A DNA stretch of 64,000 bases. It comes from Adiantum capillus-veneris. Taxonomy: Eukaryota; Streptophyta; Polypodiopsida; Polypodiales; Pteridaceae. The notes below the pieces were generated by a model. The model had not been told where the DNA came from, did not search any database, and saw nothing but the letters and a program-made list of their open reading frames with translations. The stretch spans positions 83,621,381-83,685,380 of the forward strand of contig CM043957.1 of the NCBI GenBank assembly GCA_014529385.2, in the 5' to 3' direction. Positions 35,007 to 45,904 of the stretch are shown piece by piece (the stretch's first letter is position 1; each line of letters begins with the position of its first letter). The position numbers were made by a program, and so were the translations under genes.

Positions 35007-35374
35007 GGTTGTGTCTGAGGATCTTGGAGCAGCAAGCAAGAGCAACAAAAGAAGGGTTTGAGATCTCCCCATTCTCCTCCCTTGAGTGTTGTTACTACAC
35101 CCCATGGGATTCTTGGGAGCCATCAATGAATGACCTCCGACTGAGATACTTCTCTTTTGAGATTGTGTGTCAGGCTTGTGGGTATAAGCATGTTAACGTG
35201 TCACTGAAAATTTTACCCCGGACAATGCTAGTTACTTGTGCTTGTTATCATATATTGAAAACCAAAGAGCAAGTGCAGTTTGAATTTAAAATATCCATAA
35301 AAAATATCATTCATTCCCTCCCTTTTGGGGTGTGGCGTGGTTTTTTGGTTGTACTGAAGACCACTTGGGTATTG

Positions 35375-35437
<63 letters not shown>

Positions 35438-35770
35438 GTTCCTTGCTTTAGGCATCCTACCTCGAAGTTGAGTTGTCAAAGTTGATCTCTCTCCCTCACT
35501 CCGGAAAAGACCTACAAACATGGGGAACCATCATACAACATTATTGCCTCTAGTTCCAATGCTAGAAATGGAAGCACGTTGTAATATGATGGTAAGAAAA
35601 TCTTGTGGGTAGCCCACTCACTCCAAATGAAGTCATTTGTTTAGTTGGTCACATCATTGCATGTTTGGAATTACAGCATCAATTGTTGACAGCTATTCAT
35701 TTAAGTGATTTCAAGTAAGTAATATATTATGCACGTTTATAGTCCTCAAGAGAAAGAAGAAGGGAGCCAT
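35007..35770 (+). other. Internal remnant after the copia-type LTR
   Basis: Contains a (CT)n tract (35,377-35,432). The ORF at 35,009-35,485 reads through it and has no gag motif, so no function can be given. Confidence 0.3.
35377..35432. repeat. (CT)28 microsatellite
   Basis: Uninterrupted CT tract. Confidence 0.95.
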
Positions 35771-35778
35771 TACACGCA

Positions 35779-36370
35779 ATGAATTACAACTCCCACGATC
35801 CAGCTCTTTTTGTTATCAAGAAATATAAGAGAGAAAGAAAGAGTAAACAATGGGAGCGCAAACAGATGAAAACCAAGCAAGGACATCATGCCGTCAATGA
35901 TGAGGAGAAAATGAAAATCTCCTATGGGATTATGATAGATTTCAAGAGTAGGACTGAAGGTTTTAGTAAAGAAGAAAAGTGGGAAATCTAGAATCTTGTT
36001 GCTCAACATCCGCTTGTTCGGGAAATCCATGATTAGTCTTTAGTGGATGAGGCAATTGTACATAGTGCAATTGTCCTTAATGTTCGCAACAGGGTGGCTA
36101 CCGTCAAGCAGCCAGGTTCTAACAAGAAGTTGTTTTTTAAGAATGCAGCATTGCAAATGATGTTGAACTCAAAGAAAAACATGCCTATTGCAAAATTCTT
36201 CAAGGTCCTAAAAGTTGATCGTCGCACTTGTTCAAGGCAAAATCACAACGGGTGAAGCCTAGTGTCGATGGTTGATTGTTTTTATTGGCTGCATATCACA
36301 AGCAGCACCATCGTAGCCCTATCGTAGATGAAATTAAGGAATTGATCTACACATTTTGGAGAGAGTAGAC
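35779..36370 (+). pseudogene. Unrecognised decayed ORF, possibly transposon-derived
   Basis: Two adjacent plus-strand frames read as ordinary protein: a lysine-rich piece (KKYKRERKSKQWERKQMK ... GFSKEEKWEI) and VDEAIVHSAIVLNVRNR ... FFKVLKVDRRTCSR. After a frameshift comes a piece like SPIVDEIKELIYTFWRES. The non-random composition over 200 codons suggests a degraded gene. The order Lys-rich, then short helical, then VxEIxxLIxxFW recalls amino-terminal parts of eukaryotic transposase-like proteins, but no family can be named. Confidence 0.35.
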
Positions 36371-36869
36371 TCGCGTTTCACCTCACGGTGTCCACTAGGA
36401 AATATGTAAGATAACATGTGCGAACAAAATAAGGGATTTATAATTAGATACATTTACATAAAAATGTACTTACATAAACGGTTTTTTAATTGAGAAAGTG
36501 AAAATTTTCATACATAAGGGCTAGTTTTTTTACAAAAATGCATGCATAAGGGCTACATATAATACTTGAAAATATATAGGTAAGGGATATTTAAATACCT
36601 CTTGTTCACACGTGCTATATGCAATTTTTACATAGTGGGCTTCTCCAGCATTTCACCCGACAAGAAGGATGTTTGTCGAAAGAGAGTGGGGGAGAAAAAG
36701 CTACATAAAATACCCTATGAAGTGATCGATCAAATACTCATGTCATAAGTTTTTCATTCTATGTATTGCATCTCTAGTGCATAATAACTTGTATATGCTG
36801 GTCAATAGAATACTCATCTGTAGATTGATACTAGTAACCACATTGTACATATAGTCAGAAAGCTTGTTA
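36370..36869. other. AT-rich stretch, nothing recognised
   Basis: No ORF or repeat was seen between the decayed ORF and the start of the satellite. It may include diverged satellite units near 36,780-36,870. Confidence 0.3.
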
Positions 36870-37500
36870 CCATGCTAGGAAAGATAGGTAGCATGCCATG
36901 AGTATGCTAGTTAGCATGCCTAGTAATCTACCTAGGATATAGAGTATGTTTGTTAGCACAATATGTTATGCTAGTTAACATACCATTATGTTGTTAAGCA
37001 TGCTATGTATGTTTTTTAACGCAATCTTTATGCTAGTTAGAATTCCTAGTATGCTAGCTATGTTGTTGAACATAATGAGTATGCTAGTTAGCATGCCTAG
37101 TAATCTACCTAACATATAGAGTATGTTGGTTAACACAATATGTATGCTAATTAACACCCTTTATGCTAGTTAACATACTTAGTATGCATTCTGAGTATGT
37201 TGTTTTAACACAAGTTTTATGCTAGTTATCATTCCTAGTATGTTGAATGTGTTGTTTAGTTTAATGAGTATGCTAGTTAGCATGCCTAGCAAGCTTGCAT
37301 AGTATGAACTAGCTACAGACTCTGCTAACTAGCATACATATCATAGCTAGCATGTATGTTGACTAGCATACACAGAAGCATGTCTGCTGACTCGCGAGTG
37401 ACTAGCATAACCGGGTATGCTAACTAGCATACAGAGTACCATTCATGCTGGCTACAACTCTCTATACTATTAGTAAACTAGGTAAGTCAACTAGCTTATT
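36870..37500. repeat. Palindromic TATGCTAnnTAGCATA satellite, left block
   Basis: Degenerate short tandem units with the core ATGCTAGTTAGCAT, switching near 37,306 to the complementary spelling TGCTAACTAGCATA. These are the same family as the block at 43,046-44,735. The minus-strand ORF of Leu/Ile/Thr repeats here is an artefact. Confidence 0.9.
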
Positions 37501-37849
37501 GCTTAGGGTTACTAGCTTACTGGGTGTGAAAAGCAGCACTTAATATGCTACCATTGAATTCATATAGTGTTAACAAGACAAAAAAGTATGCCAACATAGC
37601 ACAAGGTATGGCCCCAAAAAATACAATAGTACAAAATTTATAAACATTACTATTTGGATTGGAAATGAAAATAGGTATGAACATTGAAAAGGTAATCTCA
37701 TCATGATATTACAACTTTCCATCATAGTACATAATTTTACAAGTATGCGAAGAGTCTCCTACTCTTCAAACCGCTTGTGCTGCCTTAGGGTGCTTGCACT
37801 TGTAGTACCTAGTGTGCTTGTGCTCCTAGCTTTTCTGAGCCTCTTGTTC
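37501..37849. other. Short AT-rich stretch between satellite and phosphatase-like gene
   Basis: No motif seen. It may hold the 3' end of the minus-strand phosphatase-like gene. Confidence 0.3.
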
Positions 37850-38792
37850 CTACATTGGCCTTTCTAATTCAAATTGTTGTTGCTTATCTAATCTTTTTCT
37901 CTGGGGTCTTTCCCTCTCATGCCTTTTAGCTTCTTCGTTAGCCTCCCTTTGTCTTTGACAGATCCCTGTCCTCCACTTGGCCTCATCGCTTTCTCGCAAA
38001 TCTGCTTCTAGCTTCATGAGGATTGCATGCAAAAACACGTATGGTCTAGTATCAAAACCGATTGTTGGTTGTATATGTTGTACGATCCTCCAATTACAGC
38101 CACAAAAATAGCTAGGGAGCCAAAGCGTCTGCCAAAAACTATTGTCGTTGTTCAATAGCCTGGTCTTCTAACGTGGGAGTAATAAGACAATGTCCTTCAT
38201 GGTTCTAGCCCACTTTGTACTTACTGTCATCAATTATCAGAGTTTTTTTGGGACCCAAACTATGTTAAGCCCCTCCAAAACATACCCAAGTTCTTGAAGA
38301 AAACACGCTTATTACGTATCAGTCAAGGCATCTTACCACAATGCTCCTATGCAAAAACACATTCTATCCTTGTCCACTATGGTTTGAATATTGTATCTAA
38401 TATTGCATTTACTTTACATAGCATGCTGGTGCTCCATATGTACACATGAAAAACTGGAGGCACCAATCCAAAAATTGGTGGATGTCTTTGTGATAAAATA
38501 CTTACCACCTATCTTGCATACATCACTTTATCATTTCCCCTACATATTCAAGGGGAGCTTCACCATGCTTTGACTCTACAACTTTAATCAATAGGTCATT
38601 TAAATCAAGAGCCCGAGTGCACTTCTCATCAGCCAATAGCTTGGGTACCCATATTGGGCTTGACAACGGATACCACTCAGCAAGAATAACTTCCCCCGAG
38701 GGATGAACAAAATTCAAGTACTCACCAAATTTCCTACAGTGTTTAAGGTAGCGGTCCGAGCACTTCTCAATCTCATCTTTTTCTCTTCTCAA
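37850..38792 (-). pseudogene. FCP1/NIF-type (HAD) phosphatase-like gene, broken
   Basis: Read on the minus strand with frameshifts, the order matches plant FCP1/NLI-interacting-factor homology domains. RALDLNDLLIKV (about 38,610) corresponds to the catalytic DxDxT strand but has Asn and Leu in place of the second Asp and Thr. VFYHKDIHQFLDWCLQFF leads to VYIWST (about 38,430) and VNAILDTIFK. CVFA-EHCGKMP and KRVFFKNLGMFWRG (about 38,280) follow, then KKTLIIDDSKYKV (about 38,235, the DD motif), CLITPTLED, and a long charged, glutamine/arginine-rich tail to 37,850. Active members dephosphorylate proteins such as the RNA polymerase II tail. This copy has stops and altered catalytic residues, so no activity is expected. 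It lies inside repeats and may be captured by, or belong to, a transposon. Confidence 0.65.
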
Positions 38793-39070
38793 TTGTTTGG
38801 GCTTGGCGATATGCCTTTTTCATATCTTTTTCAATGCAATAGAGACATTCATATCAAGCGAGGTAATTAATTGTAGTTTCTCTTTCCTTGCAACACAGTA
38901 AAGGTATTGAACGAAGACATCATAAAGGATAAGAAAAAACTAATGAATTGTTTCACAGAGACATAATTATGCCAGCAAGATTTTCTTCATAGTAAATATT
39001 CAGAGAGATACATGCCATAAGATATACATCTTGCTAGCACTACAAAATTTGGACACAATAGAGAACAAGT
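38793..39070 (-). other. Possible intron or spacer of the phosphatase-like gene
   Basis: AT-rich gap between the acidic ORF and the phosphatase-like ORF, without recognisable coding sequence. Confidence 0.3.
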
Positions 39071-39376
39071 TCAACATAGTTTCTTGCAAGCACACGATTG
39101 AGTGGCTTTCTTTTCACCTTTCGTAAGGTCAATTATGTCATCTCCAAAATCTTCTGGATTCTGTTCTAGGCCACCTTTCCTCTTCATATTCACTTTGTTT
39201 ACAAAACCCAGGAGAGGGTTGTTATCATCGGTGTCTTGCACATTCTGCTTGTTGTCAATCCTCATAGCTTCCTCTTGCACACTCCTGACTGTTTCCTCTG
39301 AAGCACGTATTTCATCAACTGTAGCAGATCTGGGTTTGGCATGAGTAATCATGATGAAGTCATCATTGTCATCCAT
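39071..39376 (-). pseudogene. Acidic ORF, possible amino-terminal exon of the phosphatase-like gene
   Basis: One hundred and one codons from MDDNDDFIMITHAKPR to CACKKLC, rich in Asp, Glu and Lys, with no known domain (EEAMRIDNKQ, FGDDIIDLTKGEKK). It precedes the phosphatase-like pieces on the same strand and starts about 23 bases after the break in the LTR at 39,399. Linking the two as one gene is inference. Confidence 0.35.
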
Positions 39377-39481
39377 TTCTCTACTGTCTACAGTACCCCT
39401 TCTTTGTCTACTTGAGTCATGGATGTGGGTTCAAGAGAAGACATTATTGATGGTAGATAGGGTGAAATTAGAGTGTTAAGG

Positions 39482-39486
<5 letters not shown>

Positions 39487-39523
<37 letters not shown>
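39487..39523. repeat. (GA)n in LTR E
   Basis: GA run corresponding to the CT run at 1,234-1,290 of LTR D. Confidence 0.95.
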
Positions 39524-39529
<6 letters not shown>

Positions 39530-40078
39530 CTATGTGCGTGTCTTGAGGTGAGGTGCCTTTTAAGGTTAGGTCAATGGATATTTTACAGTGTTAGTAGGTT
39601 AGAGATTAGTGGTTAGTGCTAGTAATCACTAAAAGGTTAATAATACCTTTACAATGGGTAGATTGAGTTGAATGGTTGAAAGAGGATGGGTGAATGAAGA
39701 GAGGGAATTCTTGTGATGGTGAAGCTTTGAAGAAGTTTGGACTCACCCTTCTGTAGATCGTAAAAATTGACCGTCGGTCTTTTCTTCTTCCTCCTCCTCT
39801 TTATGTCATCGCCGCCAAGGTTTATTATCACAATGAAAATGGAAATTTAGTTTATGATATACCTCAATTTTTAGAGGTTAATCATGGTTTACATGCTGAA
39901 TTTTATGTACATAAAGAATAGGTAAGAAGGAATTGTAATTTAGAGGTGATAGAGAGAGGCATAGAGAGGGTGTAGAGTTCATATGAGAGCTATGGAGGTG
40001 AGAAGGAAGGATAATGGTGAAGTGGGTGAGAGAAACCATGGAAGGTGCAGCTTTGAGTGAGGGATGGAAAGGAATGAT

Positions 40079-40084
<6 letters not shown>

Positions 40085-40119
<35 letters not shown>
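40085..40119. repeat. (TG)n in LTR E
   Basis: TG run corresponding to the AC run at 681-710 of LTR D. Confidence 0.95.
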
Positions 40120-40122
<3 letters not shown>

Positions 40123-41132
40123 AATGTGAAAGGAGGTGAGAGAAGACTATGGGTGACTTGTGAGAAACGTACGCAGACTAGGGTCCACCAAAAATTATGA
40201 AAACATTTAGAGAGATTATTCAGCTTGTAGGCTACATTTTGTCTTTTGATTACTTTTTTAAACTCGGAGTGGAGGTGGATGCTAAAACTTCCACCAAGAT
40301 ACATGTTTTTCCTCCTTGCAAAAGTCTTACAGTGGCCCCCCTTTTTTTGAATTTGCATAAGGCTCCAAGGGTGAGCCTCTCCTCGTATGAAATCATGACC
40401 TAATAGATTCTTGAGGGTTTGAAAGCATGCATGGATTAGGATTATTCACAAATATGATATATGGATATGATGGGGAAAACGGGTTATTCTTTAAACAATT
40501 CATGGAATCTAGAATAGTGTCACCTTATATATATTTTATATATATATGAAAATATAGGGAATCAAATGAGGAGGTACTCATTTGTTTCTATTGATGTAGG
40601 GCTATTTACAAGAAGTAAGAAAAAATGCATGTAGAAAATGGTAATTTCGTAAAAGGGAATGACTGTGTGAAAGGTATTTTGTGATCTTCTCTTGGAGTGA
40701 ATTTACACAAAAATTTAGATAGACTTGGGTGAAAAGATCTTTTTATAGAGTAAAGAGTATGCACACTGGCAAGAAAAATTATGGTAATGGTGAGTCAATG
40801 TACATAACATACTTAGGCAAATAACGCATACCTAAGTAAAAATATTTAAATAAATATCAAAATAACTATAATTGAAAAGCCTATATTTAGGTCCTATATA
40901 CAATGAAATATTTACATACAAATGGGCTATAATATTATTATTTTATTATTTTTTGGCTCAACTAGCCCAACGACTAGCTAGCTGAGGGTTTTAAGGAGAT
41001 ATGGTGAAAGGCCCCTAACTCACACACGCCTATGTACAATGAAAAGGTGAGGATAGCCACATTGTTTGGGTGATTTTGGTAGGATGAGGTAGCTCACTAT
41101 GACAATTAGGGATAGCTAAAAAATGGCTATCA

Positions 41133-41147
41133 TTAGCCCTCCCCCAA
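41133..41147 (-). promoter_or_regulatory. Polypurine tract of gypsy family II
   Basis: Minus-strand TTGGGGGAGGG immediately before the LTR start, as expected for the 3' end of the internal region. Confidence 0.65.
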
Positions 41148-41780
41148 GATGATGGTACATCCATGTATCATCATAAGGCATCTTTTCCAAAGAGAGTGGT
41201 TCTAAGTCCTCTGTGATACTTGGTATCTTGACAAAATTTTCATTGTGTGGCTCCTTGTCACTTTGGTTTGATTCACACACATGCATCATACAACAAAAAT
41301 TACATGAGATAGTAGCTCTTTGATAGCTCTTTGGTAGATCCTTTGGTAGAAGATGACTCAAATAGGGATTTAGCCGATACGCATTTACCTTCTTGGAGTG
41401 CTCTTTATGATTCAAGTCCATGAGCTGGTAGTAACTTGAATTGAAATCCTTCTTGACAATGTATGGTCCTTGCCATCCAGTTTCAAACTTGGCATCAAAA
41501 TGATTATCAAGTCAATTGTCATACCTTAGCACAAGATCTCCTTCCTTGATTCCTTTGTCCTTCAATTTTTGTCAAGCTTCTCCTTTTCTTGTGTAGCTTT
41601 CCTCTTGTAGCACTCATAATCCACTTCTCTCTTCCACTCAAGATCCACTAATGTAAGAAGGCAATCTACCCATGCATCATGATCTCCCCTATCCCTTTTT
41701 TGTGTAGCCACATTGTTGGGATGTTGAGCTCAATAGGTTGCAAAGCCTCTTGACCATAGACCAAGGACCCTTACCTCTCA
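41148..41780 (-). pseudogene. Gypsy family II integrase carboxy-terminal remnant
   Basis: With frameshifts the minus strand reads SLVYGQEALQPIELNIPT (the integrase motif after the core), then FETGWQGPYIVKKDF, and MDLNHKEHSKKVNAYRLNPY. This is the usual end of Ty3/gypsy pol. The integrase core, RNase H and RT are missing, and gag follows directly upstream. Confidence 0.7.
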
Positions 41781-42640
41781 TGCCTTACAATAGGTTGTAT
41801 GGAACCATAGCCTGTCCAAGAGGGAAGTCTTGGAGGTTGATACGATGTCTTGGCTTCCTTGGTCTCCTTCACCTTCTTGCCTCCTCCATGGTCACTTCGT
41901 GATGTGACTCCTTCTTTCTCCTTACCTTTTCCACGGCCATGCTTAATGCCATTTGCTTCTGTGTCAACCTCATTTGAATTTTTCACCTCTACCAAATGCA
42001 CATTTGGATCTGGCAAAGGTGGAACTCCTTCCACTCCTTGTGGAGGTGGTCTTGCTCCATTTGGTCTTTGTAGAAGCATTGGTTGTTGACTAGCTCCTTC
42101 ACGTGCATTCATCACTGGATAGTTCAAGTTAGGTCTCCAAGTCCCCACGGGGCCATGTACATCCCATGCCCAGATTCCCCGCAATTCCAACACTGTAGTA
42201 CTCGCCTAGGTCATGGCTCTCGCTCCTCAACTCTCTTCTTTTGTCCCTTGGGATCTACAACATGTGCAAGATGAATTGATTAAGGATTCATTTAGCTTTT
42301 CAATTACCTCGGGTATTTGTTTAGACGTGGATGCTTGCATTGTCTCCTTAGGTATAGGACCCTCTATTCAAAGCTCTTCTTGAATACACTTCAGTTTCTT
42401 GTACTTCAAGGAAGCCCTAGTTTGAGTAGCATCAAAGGTAGCTAGTGCACCTACCTCAACTTTCACCTTGAGTGTGGGGAATAAACCCACTATGAATCTC
42501 CCCTTCTTTAGTAATTATGCACCATCTCATGGTTAGCAATATTCCTTATCCATATACCCCAAAGATGTAGAAACTTCTGCTTGTAGGTGTAGTAGTCATC
42601 TAGGTCTTTCTGCTTGTGGCAAACAATGTCTTGCCATAGT
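41771..42640 (-). pseudogene. Gypsy family II gag remnant with broken zinc knuckle
   Basis: The piece at 42,640-42,508 reads LWQDIVCHKQKDLDDYYTYK, gag-like. After a frame break LQCWNCGESGHGMYMAP (about 42,210-42,160) is a retroviral-type zinc knuckle CxxCxxxxHxxxx in which the last Cys is replaced. A proline- and lysine-rich region follows (42,150-41,800). Gag runs straight into the integrase end, so protease to integrase core were deleted. It starts next to LTR F without a primer-binding site. Confidence 0.65.
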
Positions 42641-42652
42641 TTTTGAGTGTTT

Positions 42653-43042
42653 ATCTTTTTATAGAATAAAGAGTATACACATTGGCAAGAAAAATTATGA
42701 TAATGGTGAGTCAATGTACATCTACATAACATACTTTGGCAAATAACGCACACCCAGATAAAAATATTTAAATAAATATACTAAAAATTTGTATCTTTAA
42801 GCCCTATATACAATGAAATATTTACGCACAAATGAGTCATCATATTTTTTCATTTTTATTTATTTTTGGCTCAACTAGCCCAGTGACTAGCTAGATAGGG
42901 TTTTAAGGAGATATGGGGAAAGTTTCCTAACTCACGCATGCCTATGTACAATGAAAAGGTGAGGATAGCCACACTATTTGGTTGATTTTGGTAGAATGAG
43001 GTAGGTCACTATGGCAATTACGGATAGTAAAAACGGATATCA
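42653..43042 (-). mobile_element. LTR of gypsy family II, truncated (copy F)
   Basis: A 390-base direct repeat of 40,738-41,132, with the same start (TGATATCC on the minus strand at 43,042) and shared words such as GCCTATGTACAATGAAAAGG. It lacks the rest of the LTR found in copies D and E. It is bordered by satellite on its outer side. Confidence 0.8.
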
Positions 43043-43045
43043 TTA

Positions 43046-44735
43046 GCATAAATGGGTATGCTAACTAGCATATTGTGTCTACTAGCCACCATACCCATGA
43101 TGTTAAAACTAGCATGCAGACTAAGGTAACTAGCTAAAAAAAGCATGCTTTCAATTTCTCACAGTATACCAACAAGCCTACAATGTCATGACTAACATAA
43201 TTGGGTATGCTAACTAGCATAAATGGCTATGCTAATTAGCATAAACAGTATGCTATCCAGCATACAAACTATTCTAACAAGCATACAGAGAATATCTACC
43301 ATGTATGCTAACTAGCATAACCTTGTATGCTAGCCAGCATACCCAGTATAATAACTATCATACACACTATGTTGACTAGCATACATAGCATAATAAGCAT
43401 GTATGCTGACTAGCATACACATTAGAATAGATGCTAACTAGCAGAGATACTATGTTGACTAGCATATTACACAGTAGCATCTATGCTAACTAGCATAATT
43501 GGGTGTGCTAGCTAGCATACAAAGTACCGTTTATATTAACTAGCATAACTCGGTATGCAGGCCACCATAGCCAATATGCTAACTAGTATACATAGCATAA
43601 CTAGCATGTATAGTAACTAGCATACACAATAGCATTTGTGCTAAACAGCATAAGTAGGTCAGCTAAATAGCATAAGTGGGTATGCTAACTAAACACAGTA
43701 TGCTAGCCATAATACCCCTATGATAACTAGCATATCGACTTTGCTAGCTAGCATACAGACTCTATTAACTAGCATACATAGCATAATTAGAATGTATGCT
43801 GACTAGCATACATAAAAGCATGTCATCTGACTAGCATACACAAAATCATGTCAACTAAATAGCATAACTGTGTATGCTAACTAGCATACAAAGTACCATG
43901 TATGCTAACTAGAATAACTAGTTTTGTTAACTAGCATACACAATGCCATGTATGCTAACAAGCATAACTAGGTATGTTAAATAGCATAATTGGGTATGCT
44001 ATTTAACATACCTAGTTAGCATAATTGGGTATGCTAACTAGCATACATAGTACCATGCATGCTTACTATCAAAAGTGGGTATGTTAACTAGCATACACAA
44101 TAGTATGTATGCTTACTAGCATAGGTGTGTATGCTAAGTAGCATAACTACGTATGCTAACTAGCATACACATTAGCATGTATGCTTACTAGCATAGGTGT
44201 GTATGCTAAGTAGCATAACTACGTATGCTAACTAGCATACACATTAGCATGTATGCTTACTAGCATAACTCTGTATGCTAACTAGCATACACATTAACAT
44301 GTATGCTTACTAGCATAGGTGTATATGCTAAGTAGCATAACTAGGTATGCTAACTAGCATAAGCATTAGCATGTCTGCTTACTAGCATAGCTCTGTATGC
44401 TAACTAGCATACATAGTAGCAGCATGTATGCTTACTTTCATAATTGGGTTTGCTTACTAGCACACATTGTAGCATCATGTTTGCTTACTAGGATAACTGG
44501 GTATGCTAACTAGTTTGCTATGTATGCTAACTAGATAATTGGGTATGGTAACTATCATAACTGTGTATACTAATTAGCATACATAGTATGCTAGCCACCC
44601 TACCCACTATGCTAGCTCATTATGCAAACTAGCATACAAACTATGCTAACCACCATGTCCACTGTGCTAACTAGCATACACAATATGCTAACTAGCATTC
44701 ACAGTATGCTAACTAGCATACCAATATGTTCTTTT
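43046..44735. repeat. Palindromic TATGCTAACTAGCATA satellite, right block
   Basis: About 1.7 kb of degenerate units of roughly 20-26 bases, each centred on the palindrome TATGCTA-AC-TAGCATA with variable linkers (CACAGTA, ACTGGG, CAGT). Between about 44,108 and 44,400 three units form a near-perfect higher-order repeat of 72 bases, present twice in a row and again with a unit deleted. Confidence 0.95.
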
Positions 44736-44739
44736 TATG

Positions 44740-45164
44740 ATGATTTATTGATTAACATGCTTCCATTTATGATTATCCTACTAGAGATTGGTGTGATTGG
44801 ATACCCTTGCCCTGTGAGCTTGCAACACCGTTCTGTTGGTATCCTCAGCTGGCAGGTGGAAGCTCTACATTATCTGCACGTTTGGTATCCACTTTTCAAC
44901 ATGGGACTCATAGTATCCTTTTTCTCGAAGGTCATGCAAATGCTAGACAACAAACTCACCCCAATTACCACAAGAGCCAAGTAATGTTCATAGAAAATGC
45001 TAAAAGAGTACAAGAGTAGAACTGGACTCAAGAATGAGCAGCAAAACAATCATCTGCAAAATGAGTAATGGGCCCTATTTACATGTACCCATCGCTTGGG
45101 CCTCTAATTTATTGTGCACTAAGCAGTTATCATGGTAATTGTACCCCATAATTACCAGTTCCTA
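44740..45164. other. No gene recognised
   Basis: Short overlapping plus-strand frames (for example 44,807-45,019) look partly protein-like (ARLVSTFQHGTHSILF) but match no family known to me. Confidence 0.3.
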
Positions 45165-45900
45165 CTACTTCTTTGATTTTTGACTAGGTCGGTTCCCATA
45201 CATTTCCTTCTCCCTTTTCTTTGAATGTTGAAGTGTTTCCAAAATTCCACGTATGCTTCTAAAAATAATTGACATCCTTGAAGAAGGAGTCTGAATCTTC
45301 CCACTTTCCTTCCAGCTCACTCTTCTATAATAGATTGCAGACTTCTCTAAAATGCTCGTTCTTGGGCTTTTAGTACACCCTTTGAGTGCCAACATTTTCT
45401 TTTATCTGGAGCCTTCTTCCTTGTGGCCTTCAAAATTGCCTGAGGTGGAGCTTGATTGCCAAAGGTTGACCCGTACATTGAGTACTGGTGGCAGTATTAT
45501 CCTTTTAAATGAGACAAAAAATGGTTTCCTCCTCCAACTGCTCCTTGTAATCATCATCTCCATTTCATATGGGGTCAGAGCATTCCAGGTCTTTGTGTCA
45601 GCATCATACAAAGTATGTTGGAGAGGTGGAATGGGGGAACACACCCAAAACACAACATATCATCCAGTTGTGCATCTGCCACAATCTGTCTTCTCTTCTT
45701 CACATAGACCGTTGTACCACCTCCTTGCTTTACCACGAACCAGGAGTGAAAAAACCTAAACTGCACCTTCATCTCTTGAAAAGCTTCTCTCCAGCAGAAA
45801 CAAACCATAATCTTGGAGGCATGTCTCCACATCTTCAACCCCGGTAAATATTGAAAAACCAGACCACATCCTCCTAAGCAGCACCTGCTTAGGAGGATGT
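45165..45900 (-). pseudogene. Decayed gag-like sequence
   Basis: The minus strand reads, with frame breaks, YGLFLLERSFSRDEG, VFSLLVRGKARRWYNGL (a retrotransposon gag capsid motif, AxxWY) and further pieces DADTKTWNALTPYEMEMM and RRKPFFVSFKR. The AxxWYNGL match suggests gag. The following pieces vaguely resemble a WWE domain but without its aromatic core. No neighbouring pol was found. Confidence 0.35.
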
Positions 45901-45904
45901 GGTC
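45865..45904. repeat. Short inverted repeat
   Basis: GACCACATCCTCCTAAGCAG is followed after a few bases by its reverse complement CTGCTTAGGAGGATGTGGTC, a perfect hairpin of 20 bp. Confidence 0.85.

Larger units (their letters stand above)
39400..41132 (-). mobile_element. LTR of gypsy family II (copy E), interrupted at its 3' side
   Basis: On the minus strand it starts TGATAGCC at 41,132, directly after a polypurine tract. It runs through the part shared with LTR F (41,132 to about 40,738) and the part shared with LTR D (about 40,770-39,400, matching 1-1,373). Homology to LTR D stops abruptly at 39,400, where unrelated sequence with the acidic ORF begins, so the R-U5 end is lost or displaced. 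Confidence 0.75.

Noticed and set aside
36975-37157. Sixty-codon minus-strand ORF
   Set aside because: It is read from satellite units only.
43046-44735. CRISPR-like array of palindromic repeats
   Set aside because: Units are contiguous and degenerate without unique spacers of constant length, there are no cas genes, and the setting is a plant nucleus. It is a satellite.
45402-45653. WWE domain on the minus strand
   Set aside because: Some resemblance (LYDADTKTWNALTPYE) but the conserved Trp-Trp-Glu pattern is not present, and the preceding frame looks like retrotransposon gag.
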